Made by a program: the position numbers and the translations under genes
DNA from: Streptococcus catagoni
GTDB taxonomy: Bacteria > Bacillota > Bacilli > Lactobacillales > Streptococcaceae
Direction of reading: 5' to 3'
Assembly (NCBI RefSeq): GCF_011421425.1
Contig: NZ_WPCW01000004.1
Coordinates: forward strand, 154,703-218,702
Length of the DNA: 64,000 nt
Shown: positions 1 through 8,046 of the stretch, piece by piece
How the letters are laid out: each line of letters opens with the position of its first letter
Position numbering within the stretch: position 1 is the stretch's first letter
Notes under the pieces: model-generated
What the model was told of the DNA's origin: nothing
Databases searched by the model: none
What the model saw: only the letters and a program-made list of their open reading frames with translations

Positions 1-1606
1 TATCATATAAATAAAGGTCTGCGACGTTTTTAATGGCTATAGGTCCAGCTGGAATATCTGTGTAAGCCGTTGGATCATTGTGTGTACCTGCTTTAAATGG
101 CGCTGCTGCTGAGAGCAGGGGAAGCTTAGCTTCAGGAGTACCAGCAAGCTGCTGAGCTGCATACCATCTTTGAGCATTGTTGACAATTTGGATGGAAGGA
201 TCATCCTTGACCAGAGCAAAGTAGCTGGTGATTGGGGCAGTAGTTCGTCCAACTTCTTTTCTGACATAATCAATGGTGGCTTGATGGGTTTCTTTGGCTA
301 GGGCGATGATATCAGGATCTGCCAGATTAGATTTGGTATCTATCTTTCGAATTTCGGCATGGTTCAAGTCTTTGTTAACTTGCCAAGATCCATTTGTATA
401 AGTGAGGTTGAGGTTAATCAGACCTATATGATCCCCATATTTACCAGCCATGGTTACAGGTGTGCCATGAATGAGTCCAGCAACACCATCAACACCTTGA
501 TAAGATTCATAGCTGCCTTTACCTGTTCCTGAAGGAAATTCAGCATGGGAATGGCCTGTAACAACAGCGTCAACTCCTGCAAGGCTGGCAATTTGATAAC
601 CGACGTTTTCTTCGCCCTTAACATAGACTGGATCTCCAATACCAGTATGAGCTAAGACAAGTACGATATCTGCCCCAGCTTGGCGCATTTGAGGAATGAT
701 TTCTGACACTGCTTCTACAGAGTCTTTAACGGTGACCTTACCTTCAAGGTTGGCCTTATCCCAAGTCATAATTTGGGGTGGGACAATACCAGTTATACCG
801 ATCCTGAGGCTAAGAGCTTTGCCATTTTTATCTGTAAAGGTTTTTGTAAGAATTTCGTAGGTTTTAAAAAGGGGGAGGACGCTTTTGGCATCCATAACAT
901 TGGCATTGACAATTGGCAAGCCGGCTGTACTAATAACTTGTTTAAGGTAGTCTAGTCCATAGTTAAATTCGTGGTTACCAAGGGTTGAAGCATCGTAACC
1001 CAGCTTTTTAAGGGCCGCATACATAGGGTGAGTTTCAGTAGCTCCTACAGGCTTGATCAGTGCGGTGTAGGTTCCTAGGGGAGTTCCTTGGAGGATATCT
1101 CCATTGTCTACCAAAACAGTATTTGGATTTTCTACTTTGGCCTGGTCAATAAGAACGGCGGTTTTTGCCAAACCGATTGTTTGGGAATCCTTGTCTTGAT
1201 AGTAATCATAGTTGACCAGATTTGAGTGTAAATCAGTGGTTGAGACGATTTGAACAGAAAGATTGTCTCCTTCTACTGGAGCCTTGGTTTTGGCAGTCGC
1301 ATTGGTCGCTAAGCTAGCATCAGAAACAGAAGCTTGAGAAGCAGCTGCTCCTTGGCTATTTGGAGTTACGGCCTTTAAGCCTGTATCATCTTGGGCTAAG
1401 GGAGTGGAAGAGTCTTGATTACTAGTGCTTGCTGCTGTACTTGTGCTATCTGAAGCTGAAGCAACTGCATTTGCTGCTGGGTCATTACTTAATAGGTCGC
1501 TAGTTCCTTCATTTGAGGGAGCTTCTGCTCTGACCATATGAGTAGCGCCGGTAGCTAGTAAAAGGCTCAAAAAAATGGCACTTTTAGAAATAGAGTGTCT
1601 TTTCAT
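1..1606 (-). CDS. Secreted 2',3'-cyclic-nucleotide phosphodiesterase/3'(5')-nucleotidase (CpdB/CdnP type), 5' part
   Basis: The reading frame opens at the ATG at 1606-1604 and stays open to the left edge (535 codons), so the C-terminus is missing. The N-terminus has a signal peptide (basic MKRHSISK, then a hydrophobic stretch and a cut near VRAEA). A Ser/Thr/Ala-rich linker of about 75 residues follows, then the calcineurin-like phosphoesterase domain. Metal-binding motifs appear in order: TTDLHSN, DNGDILQG, LGNHEFNYG, LAHTGIG and TGHSHAEF. Streptococcal relatives (CdnP, SntA) hydrolyse extracellular cyclic and linear nucleotides at the cell surface, usually anchored by a C-terminal LPXTG motif that would lie outside the window. 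An AGGAG site precedes the start. Family assignment is strong; exact substrate preference is inferred. Confidence 0.9.
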   Translation of the reverse strand, partial: MKRHSISKSAIFLSLLLATGATHMVRAEAPSNEGTSDLLSNDPAANAVASASDSTSTAASTSNQDSSTPLAQDDTGLKAVTPNSQGAAASQASVSDASLATNATAKTKAPVEGDNLSVQIVSTTDLHSNLVNYDYYQDKDSQTIGLAKTAVLIDQAKVENPNTVLVDNGDILQGTPLGTYTALIKPVGATETHPMYAALKKLGYDASTLGNHEFNYGLDYLKQVISTAGLPIVNANVMDAKSVLPLFKTYEILTKTFTDKNGKALSLRIGITGIVPPQIMTWDKANLEGKVTVKDSVEAVSEIIPQMRQAGADIVLVLAHTGIGDPVYVKGEENVGYQIASLAGVDAVVTGHSHAEFPSGTGKGSYESYQGVDGVAGLIHGTPVTMAGKYGDHIGLINLNLTYTNGSWQVNKDLNHAEIRKIDTKSNLADPDIIALAKETHQATIDYVRKEVGRTTAPITSYFALVKDDPSIQIVNNAQRWYAAQQLAGTPEAKLPLLSAAAPFKAGTHNDPTAYTDIPAGPIAIKNVADLYLYD

Positions 1607-1648
1607 TATAAATCTCCTAAAATTTTGTAAAAAATAAGGTGGATTATT

Positions 1649-1677
1649 AGTATACCCGAAGAAAGGACTTGAATCAA
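1649..1677 (-). promoter_or_regulatory. Promoter of the nucleotidase gene
   Basis: Read on the minus strand: -35 TTGATT (1677-1672), 17-bp spacer, -10 TATACT (1654-1649). It sits 43 bp before the start codon. The rel gene is divergent; its own promoter shows only an extended -10 (TGT then TAAAAT at 1826-1831). Confidence 0.65.
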
Positions 1678-1860
1678 TATAAATAACGAACATTTTATGA
1701 CATGAAGACGAAAAATATCCAGTTATTTAGAAAAAAAGCAAAGGGAGATTTTTAAAAGTTTTATCACTGGTCTGTCAGAGACTGTTAATCAGAGACTTGT
1801 ACTTTTTCTTTTGCTTTTAAAGTGTTAAAATAGGGAAAAGAATTTTTAATGAGGATGAGG

Positions 1861-4080
1861 ATGGCAAAAGAAATCAATTTAACAGGAAATGAGGTTGTTG
1901 CAATTGCGGCAAAATACATGAGTGAATCTGATATTGCACTTGTCAAATTTGCTCTAAACTATGCAACAGCAGCTCATTTTTATCAGGCTAGAAAATCAGG
2001 CGAGCCCTATATTATTCATCCTATTCAGGTTGCCGGCATACTTGCCGATCTACATTTAGACGCTGTCACAGTAGCTTGTGGCTTTTTACATGATGTTGTC
2101 GAAGATACAGACATTACCCTTGATAATATTGAAACTGATTTTGGAACAGATGTGCGTGACATCGTAGATGGTGTGACCAAACTAGGTAAGGTAGAATATA
2201 AGTCCCACGAGGAACAACTTGCTGAGAACCACCGGAAGATGTTGATGGCTATGTCAAAGGATATTCGGGTTATCTTGGTTAAGTTAGCAGACCGTTTGCA
2301 TAATATGCGCACCTTAAAGCATCTGAGAAAAGATAAGCAAGAACGAATCTCCCGCGAAACCATGGAAATCTACGCACCTTTAGCACATCGCTTGGGGATT
2401 AGTCGTATAAAATGGGAGCTGGAAGACTTGGCCTTTCGTTATTTAAACGAAACTGAGTTCTATCGTATTTCGCATTTGATGAGGGAAAAACGTCGGGAAC
2501 GTGAAGCTCTGGTGGATGAGATTGTTGAAAAGATTGTAAGCTACACCAATGAGCAGGGGCTCTACGGGGATGTTTATGGTCGACCAAAGCATATTTACTC
2601 GATTTATCGGAAAATGCGTGATAAAAAGAAACGCTTTGACCAGATTTTTGACCTCATTGCTATTCGTTGTGTCATGGAAACTCAAAGTGATGTTTATGCC
2701 ATGGTGGGCTACATTCATGAGCTGTGGCGTCCAATGCCAGGGCGTTTTAAGGATTATATTGCGGCTCCTAAGGCTAATGGTTATCAGTCTATCCATACAA
2801 CTGTTTATGGTCCTAAAGGTCCTATTGAAATACAAATTAGAACCAAGGAAATGCACCAGGTTGCAGAATATGGTGTGGCAGCTCACTGGGCCTATAAAAA
2901 GGGGATCAGAGGAAAGGTTAATCAGATTGAGCAAAAAGTCGGCATGAACTGGATCAATGAACTTGTCGAGTTGCAAGATGCTTCAAATGGCGATGCCAGG
3001 GATTTTGTGGATGCTGTTAAGGAAGAAATCTTCTCAGAGCGCATCTACGTTTTCACGCCAACCGGAGCAGTCCAAGAGTTGCCAAAAGAATCAGGTCCCA
3101 TTGACTTTGCTTATGCTATTCATACTCAGGTCGGTGAAAAAGCAACTGGTGCTAAGGTCAATGGTAAGATGGTTCCTCTGACAGCCAAGTTAAAAACAGG
3201 TGATGTTGTTGAAATTGTTACCAATCCCAATTCATTTGGACCAAGTCGTGATTGGATAAAGATTGTTAAAACAAACAAGGCACGTAATAAGATCCGTCAA
3301 TTCTTTAAAAATCAAGATAAGGAATTGTCTGTTAACAAGGGTCGTGAACTTCTGGTCAATTATTTTCAGGAGCAAGGCTATGTTGCCAACAAATACTTGG
3401 ACCGCAAACGAATGGAAGAAATCCTACCAAGAGTTAGCGTCAAAAGTGTTGAATCACTCTATGCTGCTGTCGGTTTTGGAGATATCAGTCCCATTTCAGT
3501 TTTTAATAAACTAACAGAAAAAGAACGGCGTGAAGAAGAACGGGCCAAGGCCAAAGCAGAAGCAGAAGAGCTGGTTAATGGCGGCGAAGTCAAGCACGAA
3601 AATCGTGACGTTCTGAAAGTTCGTAGTGAAAATGGGGTTATTATCCAAGGAGCGACGGGTCTTCTCATGCGTATTGCCAAATGTTGTAATCCAGTCCCTG
3701 GTGATCCTATTGAAGGCTACATTACAAAAGGACGAGGGATTGCCATTCATCGCGCAGATTGTAACAATATTAAAAGTCAAGAAGGCTATGAGCAGCGCCT
3801 GATTGATGTAGAATGGGATATGGAGACGTCTGTCAAAGACTATCAGGCAGAAATTGATATCTATGGCTTAAACCGGACGGGTCTCCTTAATGATGTTTTA
3901 CAAATCCTATCAAATTCAACAAAAAGCATTTCAAGTGTCAATGCCCAGCCAACTAAGGATATGAAATTTGCCAATATTCACGTGAGTTTTGGTATCCCTA
4001 ATCTTTCTCATTTAACAACAGTCGTGGAAAAAATCAAGGCTGTTCCAGATATTTATAATGTTAAACGAACCAATGGATAA
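1861..4080 (+). CDS. relA: Bifunctional (p)ppGpp synthetase/hydrolase Rel
   Basis: Makes and degrades the alarmone (p)ppGpp during the stringent response; a cytosolic ribosome-associated enzyme of 739 residues, the normal length for streptococcal Rel. Order of domains: HD hydrolase with FLHDVVEDT (about residue 75); synthetase with GRFKDYIAAPKANGYQ and EIQIRT (the RFKD form is typical of bifunctional Rel, not E. coli RelA); TGS (IYVFTPTGAVQELP); a Cys-containing segment AKCCNPVPGDP with HRADC; C-terminal ACT. I choose the ATG at 1861 because GATGAGG lies just before it and family members begin MAKEIN; an in-frame ATG at 1849 would add MRMR. dtd follows after 25 bp. Confidence 0.96.
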   Translation: MAKEINLTGNEVVAIAAKYMSESDIALVKFALNYATAAHFYQARKSGEPYIIHPIQVAGILADLHLDAVTVACGFLHDVVEDTDITLDNIETDFGTDVRDIVDGVTKLGKVEYKSHEEQLAENHRKMLMAMSKDIRVILVKLADRLHNMRTLKHLRKDKQERISRETMEIYAPLAHRLGISRIKWELEDLAFRYLNETEFYRISHLMREKRREREALVDEIVEKIVSYTNEQGLYGDVYGRPKHIYSIYRKMRDKKKRFDQIFDLIAIRCVMETQSDVYAMVGYIHELWRPMPGRFKDYIAAPKANGYQSIHTTVYGPKGPIEIQIRTKEMHQVAEYGVAAHWAYKKGIRGKVNQIEQKVGMNWINELVELQDASNGDARDFVDAVKEEIFSERIYVFTPTGAVQELPKESGPIDFAYAIHTQVGEKATGAKVNGKMVPLTAKLKTGDVVEIVTNPNSFGPSRDWIKIVKTNKARNKIRQFFKNQDKELSVNKGRELLVNYFQEQGYVANKYLDRKRMEEILPRVSVKSVESLYAAVGFGDISPISVFNKLTEKERREEERAKAKAEAEELVNGGEVKHENRDVLKVRSENGVIIQGATGLLMRIAKCCNPVPGDPIEGYITKGRGIAIHRADCNNIKSQEGYEQRLIDVEWDMETSVKDYQAEIDIYGLNRTGLLNDVLQILSNSTKSISSVNAQPTKDMKFANIHVSFGIPNLSHLTTVVEKIKAVPDIYNVKRTNG

Positions 4081-4105
4081 AGACAGTTAGAAGGGAATAT
4101 GAAGA

Positions 4106-4549
4106 GTGAAAATTATTATACAAAGGGTCAGTAAAGCAAGTGTCTCCATTGATTCTCAAATAGTTGGCGCTATTGAAAAGGGGCTAATGCTACTAGTGGG
4201 TGTGGGTCCTGAGGACAAGCAAGAAGATGTGGATTACATGGTAGGAAAAATTGTTAACATGCGGATCTTTTCAGATGATCAGGATAAGATGAACCTATCT
4301 GTTCAGGATGTTAAGGGAAGTATCTTATCCATTTCACAATTCACCCTCTATGCTAATACCAAAAAAGGCAAGCGACCAGCTTTTACGGGGGCAGCCAGTC
4401 CGGAATTGGCCAGACAAATCTATGACAACTTTAATCAGGCCCTATCAGCCCACTGCCCTGTTCAAAAAGGACAATTTGGTGCAGATATGCAGGTAAGCCT
4501 TGTTAATGATGGACCAGTCACCATTATCTTAGATAGCAAGAATCGGTAA
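4106..4549 (+). CDS. dtd: D-aminoacyl-tRNA deacylase
   Basis: Removes D-amino acids (and mischarged glycine) from tRNAs in the cytosol. It has 147 residues, the usual length. The start is GTG with AAGGGA about nine bases upstream. The two active-site signatures are present: SQFTLYA (near residue 77) and a GPVTI element near the C-terminus (NDGPVTIIL). It lies 25 bp after rel, as in other streptococci, where this gene was first called orf1 of the rel operon, so co-transcription is likely. Its own terminator follows at 4621-4662. Confidence 0.95.
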   Translation: MKIIIQRVSKASVSIDSQIVGAIEKGLMLLVGVGPEDKQEDVDYMVGKIVNMRIFSDDQDKMNLSVQDVKGSILSISQFTLYANTKKGKRPAFTGAASPELARQIYDNFNQALSAHCPVQKGQFGADMQVSLVNDGPVTIILDSKNR

Positions 4550-4620
4550 AAGCTTAATAGTTTACTTGGCTTGCACTTAAAAGAAGACTTGGACAAAAGA
4601 TAGACCTTATCTTAAATGAT

Positions 4621-4662
4621 AAATAGTTAGGAGTATAGAAATTGCTCCTAGCTATTTTTTAT
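4621..4662 (+). terminator. Rho-independent terminator after rel-dtd
   Basis: A 13-bp stem (AAATAGTTAGGAG paired with CTCCTAGCTATTT, one G-T pair) encloses a short loop and is followed by a T run. Confidence 0.8.
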
Positions 4663-4700
4663 TAAAGAATTTATAATAACTTAATTTTTAAATTAAGCTT

Positions 4701-4731
4701 ACTTGACAAAAATAAGTGTCAGGTATATGAT
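4701..4731 (+). promoter_or_regulatory. Promoter and probable operator of the TetR/ECF/ABC operon
   Basis: Near-consensus promoter: -35 TTGACA (4703-4708), 17 bp, -10 TATGAT (4726-4731). The -35 box is the left arm of a dyad, ACTTGACA-N8-TGTCAGGT (4701-4724, 7 of 8 positions paired). This is a likely binding site for the TetR protein encoded directly downstream. Confidence 0.7.
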
Positions 4732-4766
4732 GAGTTATATACTTTTGCGTCGGTAAGGAGGATTAA

Positions 4767-5354
4767 GTGATAACACGTAAATCTACAGAGGTTCGCTTAG
4801 AAGAAATTCATCAAGCGGCCATGAAAGTTTTTCTGAAAAAAGGCTTTTCAAAAGCTAGTATGGAAGATATTATCAAGGAAACAAGTTTATCTAAGGGAGG
4901 TTTTTACCATTACTATAAAAGTACAGATGATATTATGTTGGCTCTCTTTATCAAAGGACAACATTATCGTCTAGATCTTATTGATCAGTATCTCTTAGAT
5001 CATCAGCTAACTTGGGCAGATCTGTCTGATCCTGAGCTTTTCTCAGAGGTTATTGTAGAAAAGATTATTGATCAGAATGAATTGATGGATCTCTATGCTA
5101 TTTTTTTATCGGAAAAAAGGTTTAACCCTAATTTAAATCATATTTATAAAAAACTTGTTCAAGAGTCTCTTAAAGATTTCTCCCAGCTGATTCCAAGCTT
5201 TGCTTCATCTTCTAAAGAAGGCAGACAAAGGCAAATCTTGTTAACAGAAGTGATAAATAGTTTGATTTTAGGTTGCCATTTACTGGAGGCAGCTAGCCTC
5301 TTTCGAGAGAACAAAGCTTACCTGAAGGAGATGATTAAAACTGTACTCAATTAA
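4767..5354 (+). CDS. TetR/AcrR-family transcriptional regulator
   Basis: A 195-residue repressor-type protein. Residues about 10-56 form the TetR DNA-binding domain: KSTEVRLEEIHQAAMKVF, then KKGFSKASMEDI, then SLSKGGFYHYYKSTDDI. The helical C-terminal part is the usual ligand-binding domain and shows no family-specific signature. The start is GTG, chosen because TAAGGAGG lies five bases before it. It is the first gene of a chain running to 11489, with only 40 bp to the next gene, so it probably regulates that transporter operon and itself through the dyad over the promoter. The effector is unknown. Confidence 0.88.
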   Translation: MITRKSTEVRLEEIHQAAMKVFLKKGFSKASMEDIIKETSLSKGGFYHYYKSTDDIMLALFIKGQHYRLDLIDQYLLDHQLTWADLSDPELFSEVIVEKIIDQNELMDLYAIFLSEKRFNPNLNHIYKKLVQESLKDFSQLIPSFASSSKEGRQRQILLTEVINSLILGCHLLEAASLFRENKAYLKEMIKTVLN

Positions 5355-5394
5355 GCCAAAAACGACTAAGCACTGTCAGAGGCACTTATCGGCT

Positions 5395-6042
5395 TTGACT
5401 ATTATCTTGCTAAACTTTTTAATCCCACTTATTAATACCTTTTTTCCAAGTCAAAAGGGTCACTATTTTTCTATCATTCTTTGCCTTTTACTCTTTATCT
5501 TTTCTAGGGCTTTTGGGAAGCTTTTAAAGGCCCTGCTTTTCTTGTTTGCTTTTTTCAGCTTATATGCTTTGTCGCTGATTTATAGTTTGGGCTTATTACT
5601 TACAATGTTTCGGATGACCTTGCTATTTTTGCCTTGTATCTTGATGGCCTGGCTTTTGTGTAGTGAGTACAATACTTCAGAAATTTTATCTGCCCTTCAA
5701 AAATTAAGATTTCCCAAATTGTTCATCATTGGATTGATGGTTACCATCCGCTATATGTCCTGTTTTAGAACTGAATTTCGTTTGATTAAAGAAGCTATGG
5801 CAGTTCGAGGAGTAACCTTTTCTCTCAAACACCCCATAAGAAGTTTTGAATATTTGTTGGTTCCTCAATTATTTCGTTGTCTGAACTTGAGTAATGAATT
5901 GACCATTGCCTGTTTAACAAAGGGAATAAGTGCTCCAGCTAAGAGGACCTCTTACTTTGATCAATCTTGGACCTTGCTTGATTTCTTGGTGGGTCTTGTC
6001 TTTATTGGAGGATATGCCCTAATCATTGGAGGTCAACTATGA
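5395..6042 (+). CDS. ECF transporter transmembrane (T, CbiQ-like) subunit
   Basis: The energy-coupling transmembrane subunit of an ECF-type importer, which links the ATPases to a substrate-binding S protein. About 215 residues, with four or five hydrophobic segments in the N-terminal half. CbiQ-like coupling regions follow: LRFPKLFIIGLMVTIRYM, and EAMAVRGV (the Ala-Arg-Gly motif that docks to the ATPase). The start is uncertain: the first usable codon is TTG at 5395, with only a distant GAGG (5379-5382) upstream. The frame is open further 5' without an obvious start, so the true N-terminus may differ. The stop overlaps the ATPase start (ATGA). Confidence 0.82.
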   Translation: MTIILLNFLIPLINTFFPSQKGHYFSIILCLLLFIFSRAFGKLLKALLFLFAFFSLYALSLIYSLGLLLTMFRMTLLFLPCILMAWLLCSEYNTSEILSALQKLRFPKLFIIGLMVTIRYMSCFRTEFRLIKEAMAVRGVTFSLKHPIRSFEYLLVPQLFRCLNLSNELTIACLTKGISAPAKRTSYFDQSWTLLDFLVGLVFIGGYALIIGGQL

Positions 6043-7460
6043 ACAAAAAACTAATTGATGCTAATAAGCTCAGCTTTACTTATGCTTGTGAGAGAAGTTC
6101 ATCCTTAGAAGATCTAACTTTTTCAACGGAGGCTGGGCAGTTGATCTTCTTAACAGGATCCTGTGGGTCGGGCAAGTCAACTCTGCTTAATATTCTAAAT
6201 GGCAGTATTCCAGAAGTTATTGAAGGTGATTTATCTGGTCAACTTTTTCTTGACGGAAATGAGTACCCGGAAATATATCTTAGAAGCCAGCTTATTGGAA
6301 GTGTATTTCAGAATCCGCGCAGCCAATTTTTTACTAATAATAGCACCTCAGAATTGGTCTTTGAGATGGAAAACTTTGGGCTCAGCTATTCACAAATGGA
6401 AAAAAGATTGCAGGAGCTCAGTCAGCGCTTTGGTCTATCAGCCTATCTTGACCATGATATCTTGTCCTTATCTTCTGGAGAGCGCCAGTATCTGGCTCTT
6501 GTTTCTGTCCTAATGATGGAGCCACAGGTCTTAATCTTTGATGAACCCTCTGCCAACCTTGATTATGGTAACACCATGCGTTTAAAAAAAGAATTACAGA
6601 CTTTGAAGAGCCTTGGAAAAACCATTATTGTGGCGGATCATCGGCCCTTTTACTTAACTGGTTTAGTAGATAAGGTTTGGCTCATGGAAAATAGAAGTAT
6701 CAGTGAAGTTCCTGGCTCAGTTTTCTTTGAAAGAAAAGCAGACAGAGAGCGACGCTTTGACCTGTTCACTAGAGATTATCCTGACAGAGAAATTGTTAGC
6801 AGGCCAGATCCCAGCCTTTCACTAAAAGATGTGACTTATCAGTCTATCTTGAAGCATATTACACTTAGCTTTCATCAGTCTCAGGTGACGACCATTCTAG
6901 GTGTCAATGGGGCTGGTAAAACGACTTTAGCTCGCTTAATGTGCCAGCTAATAAAGGCAGATGAGGGCCAGATTGAAAGTAGCAGCCAACCCTTATATCT
7001 TATGCAGGATGCAGATTTTCAGTTATTTGGAGCGACCTGTTTAAAAGAGCTTGAGATTTCCTGCTCCAATCACAAAAGGAATCTAGAAGCCTTAAAAGCA
7101 GTTGGCCTAGAAGCATATGCCAACAAGCACCCACATTTATTAAGTGGTGGTCAGAAACAAGCTTTACAATTAGCCATTGCTTTGGTTAGTGATCGCCCTA
7201 TTATTATCATGGACGAGCCGACCAGTGGGATGGATAAGGCTAACATGGAAAACGTGATGGCCTATTTGAAGGAACTAAAGTCAGAGAAAACCATTATTCT
7301 CATTTCTCATGACTATGAATTCATTCGGCAAGTAACTGACCGTATCATCTTTATTCACAATCATAGCTTAGAAAAAGATTTTTACCTGACTAGTGATCAG
7401 GTTGAAAACTTAGATAATATATTTAAACAAATGGAGGAACATTATGACAAAACAACTTAA
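6039..7460 (+). CDS. ECF transporter double ATPase (fused EcfA/EcfA')
   Basis: A 473-residue protein with two complete ABC ATPase domains in tandem, so one gene supplies both nucleotide-binding domains. Domain 1: Walker A GSCGSGKST, Q-loop VFQNPRSQFF, signature LSSGERQ, Walker B LIFDEPSANLD, H-loop VADHR. Domain 2: GVNGAGKTT, signature LSGGQKQ, IIMDEPTSGMD, and ISHDYE. It overlaps the T-subunit gene by 4 bp and the S-subunit gene by 17 bp, which indicates translational coupling. The motif after the first Q-loop is typical of ECF ATPases. Substrate is set by the S subunit, not by this protein. Confidence 0.9.
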   Translation: MNKKLIDANKLSFTYACERSSSLEDLTFSTEAGQLIFLTGSCGSGKSTLLNILNGSIPEVIEGDLSGQLFLDGNEYPEIYLRSQLIGSVFQNPRSQFFTNNSTSELVFEMENFGLSYSQMEKRLQELSQRFGLSAYLDHDILSLSSGERQYLALVSVLMMEPQVLIFDEPSANLDYGNTMRLKKELQTLKSLGKTIIVADHRPFYLTGLVDKVWLMENRSISEVPGSVFFERKADRERRFDLFTRDYPDREIVSRPDPSLSLKDVTYQSILKHITLSFHQSQVTTILGVNGAGKTTLARLMCQLIKADEGQIESSSQPLYLMQDADFQLFGATCLKELEISCSNHKRNLEALKAVGLEAYANKHPHLLSGGQKQALQLAIALVSDRPIIIMDEPTSGMDKANMENVMAYLKELKSEKTIILISHDYEFIRQVTDRIIFIHNHSLEKDFYLTSDQVENLDNIFKQMEEHYDKTT

Positions 7461-8046
7461 ACTTAAAGATTTTCTTTTAATTGCCTTATTAACTGCCGTT
7501 TATATGCTCATTTATTTTATCATTGTACCCCTTAGTGCCCCCTTAGGAGCCTTTGGTCACGCCATTAGCCCAGGACTTTGCGCCTTTCTTGCAGGGCCTG
7601 TTCTTTACTTCCTCTCTAAAAAAGTAGGCAAGATGTGGCAATTGACACTGATGACAGCTCTAATAATGGCTGTTTTCACCTTGATGGGTGGTGGCTATCT
7701 CCCATGGCTTTTATCTTCTTTGATAATGGCTGTGCTGGCAGACCTACTTGTATCAGGATCTGGCAAATTTAGTCTTTTCAAGTTAGCTTTAGCCTCTGGC
7801 CTAATGCATTTGGGACAAGCCTTGGGAGCTATTATTCCTTCTTTATTTTTTGTTAGTCAGTACCGAGAAGACTGGATAAAAAGAGGACAAAGTGCAGCAG
7901 ACATGGATCAGTACATCAAATACACTTCTGGACTATGGGGCTTTGCTTCTAGTGCCATTGTTTTTATCCTAGCCTTTGCTGGTGTTTATCTGGGATATCT
8001 TATCTTGAAAAAACATCTCCAGGAGGGAAATGATGGACACTTTTAA
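7444..8046 (+). CDS. ECF transporter S component, Trep_Strep/MptD type
   Basis: A hydrophobic protein of 200 residues with about six membrane segments. It resembles the Trep_Strep (MptD) group of predicted S components: N-terminal KLKDFLLIALLTAVYMLIYF, a central SGLMHLGQALGAIIPSLFF, and a short basic C-terminus. S components bind the transported vitamin, metal chelate or similar small molecule; the ligand of this group is not established as far as I know. It lies between the ATPase and two ABC half-transporters, overlapping both neighbours by 17 bp, so all should be made together. Confidence 0.8.
   Translation: MTKQLKLKDFLLIALLTAVYMLIYFIIVPLSAPLGAFGHAISPGLCAFLAGPVLYFLSKKVGKMWQLTLMTALIMAVFTLMGGGYLPWLLSSLIMAVLADLLVSGSGKFSLFKLALASGLMHLGQALGAIIPSLFFVSQYREDWIKRGQSAADMDQYIKYTSGLWGFASSAIVFILAFAGVYLGYLILKKHLQEGNDGHF

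Noticed and set aside
773..955. Plus-strand open frame inside the nucleotidase gene
   Set aside because: It is antisense to a continuous nucleotidase frame with all catalytic motifs, and has no ribosome site.
2443..2976. 177-codon minus-strand frame inside rel
   Set aside because: The rel frame on the other strand is fully conserved; this is a shadow with no family features.
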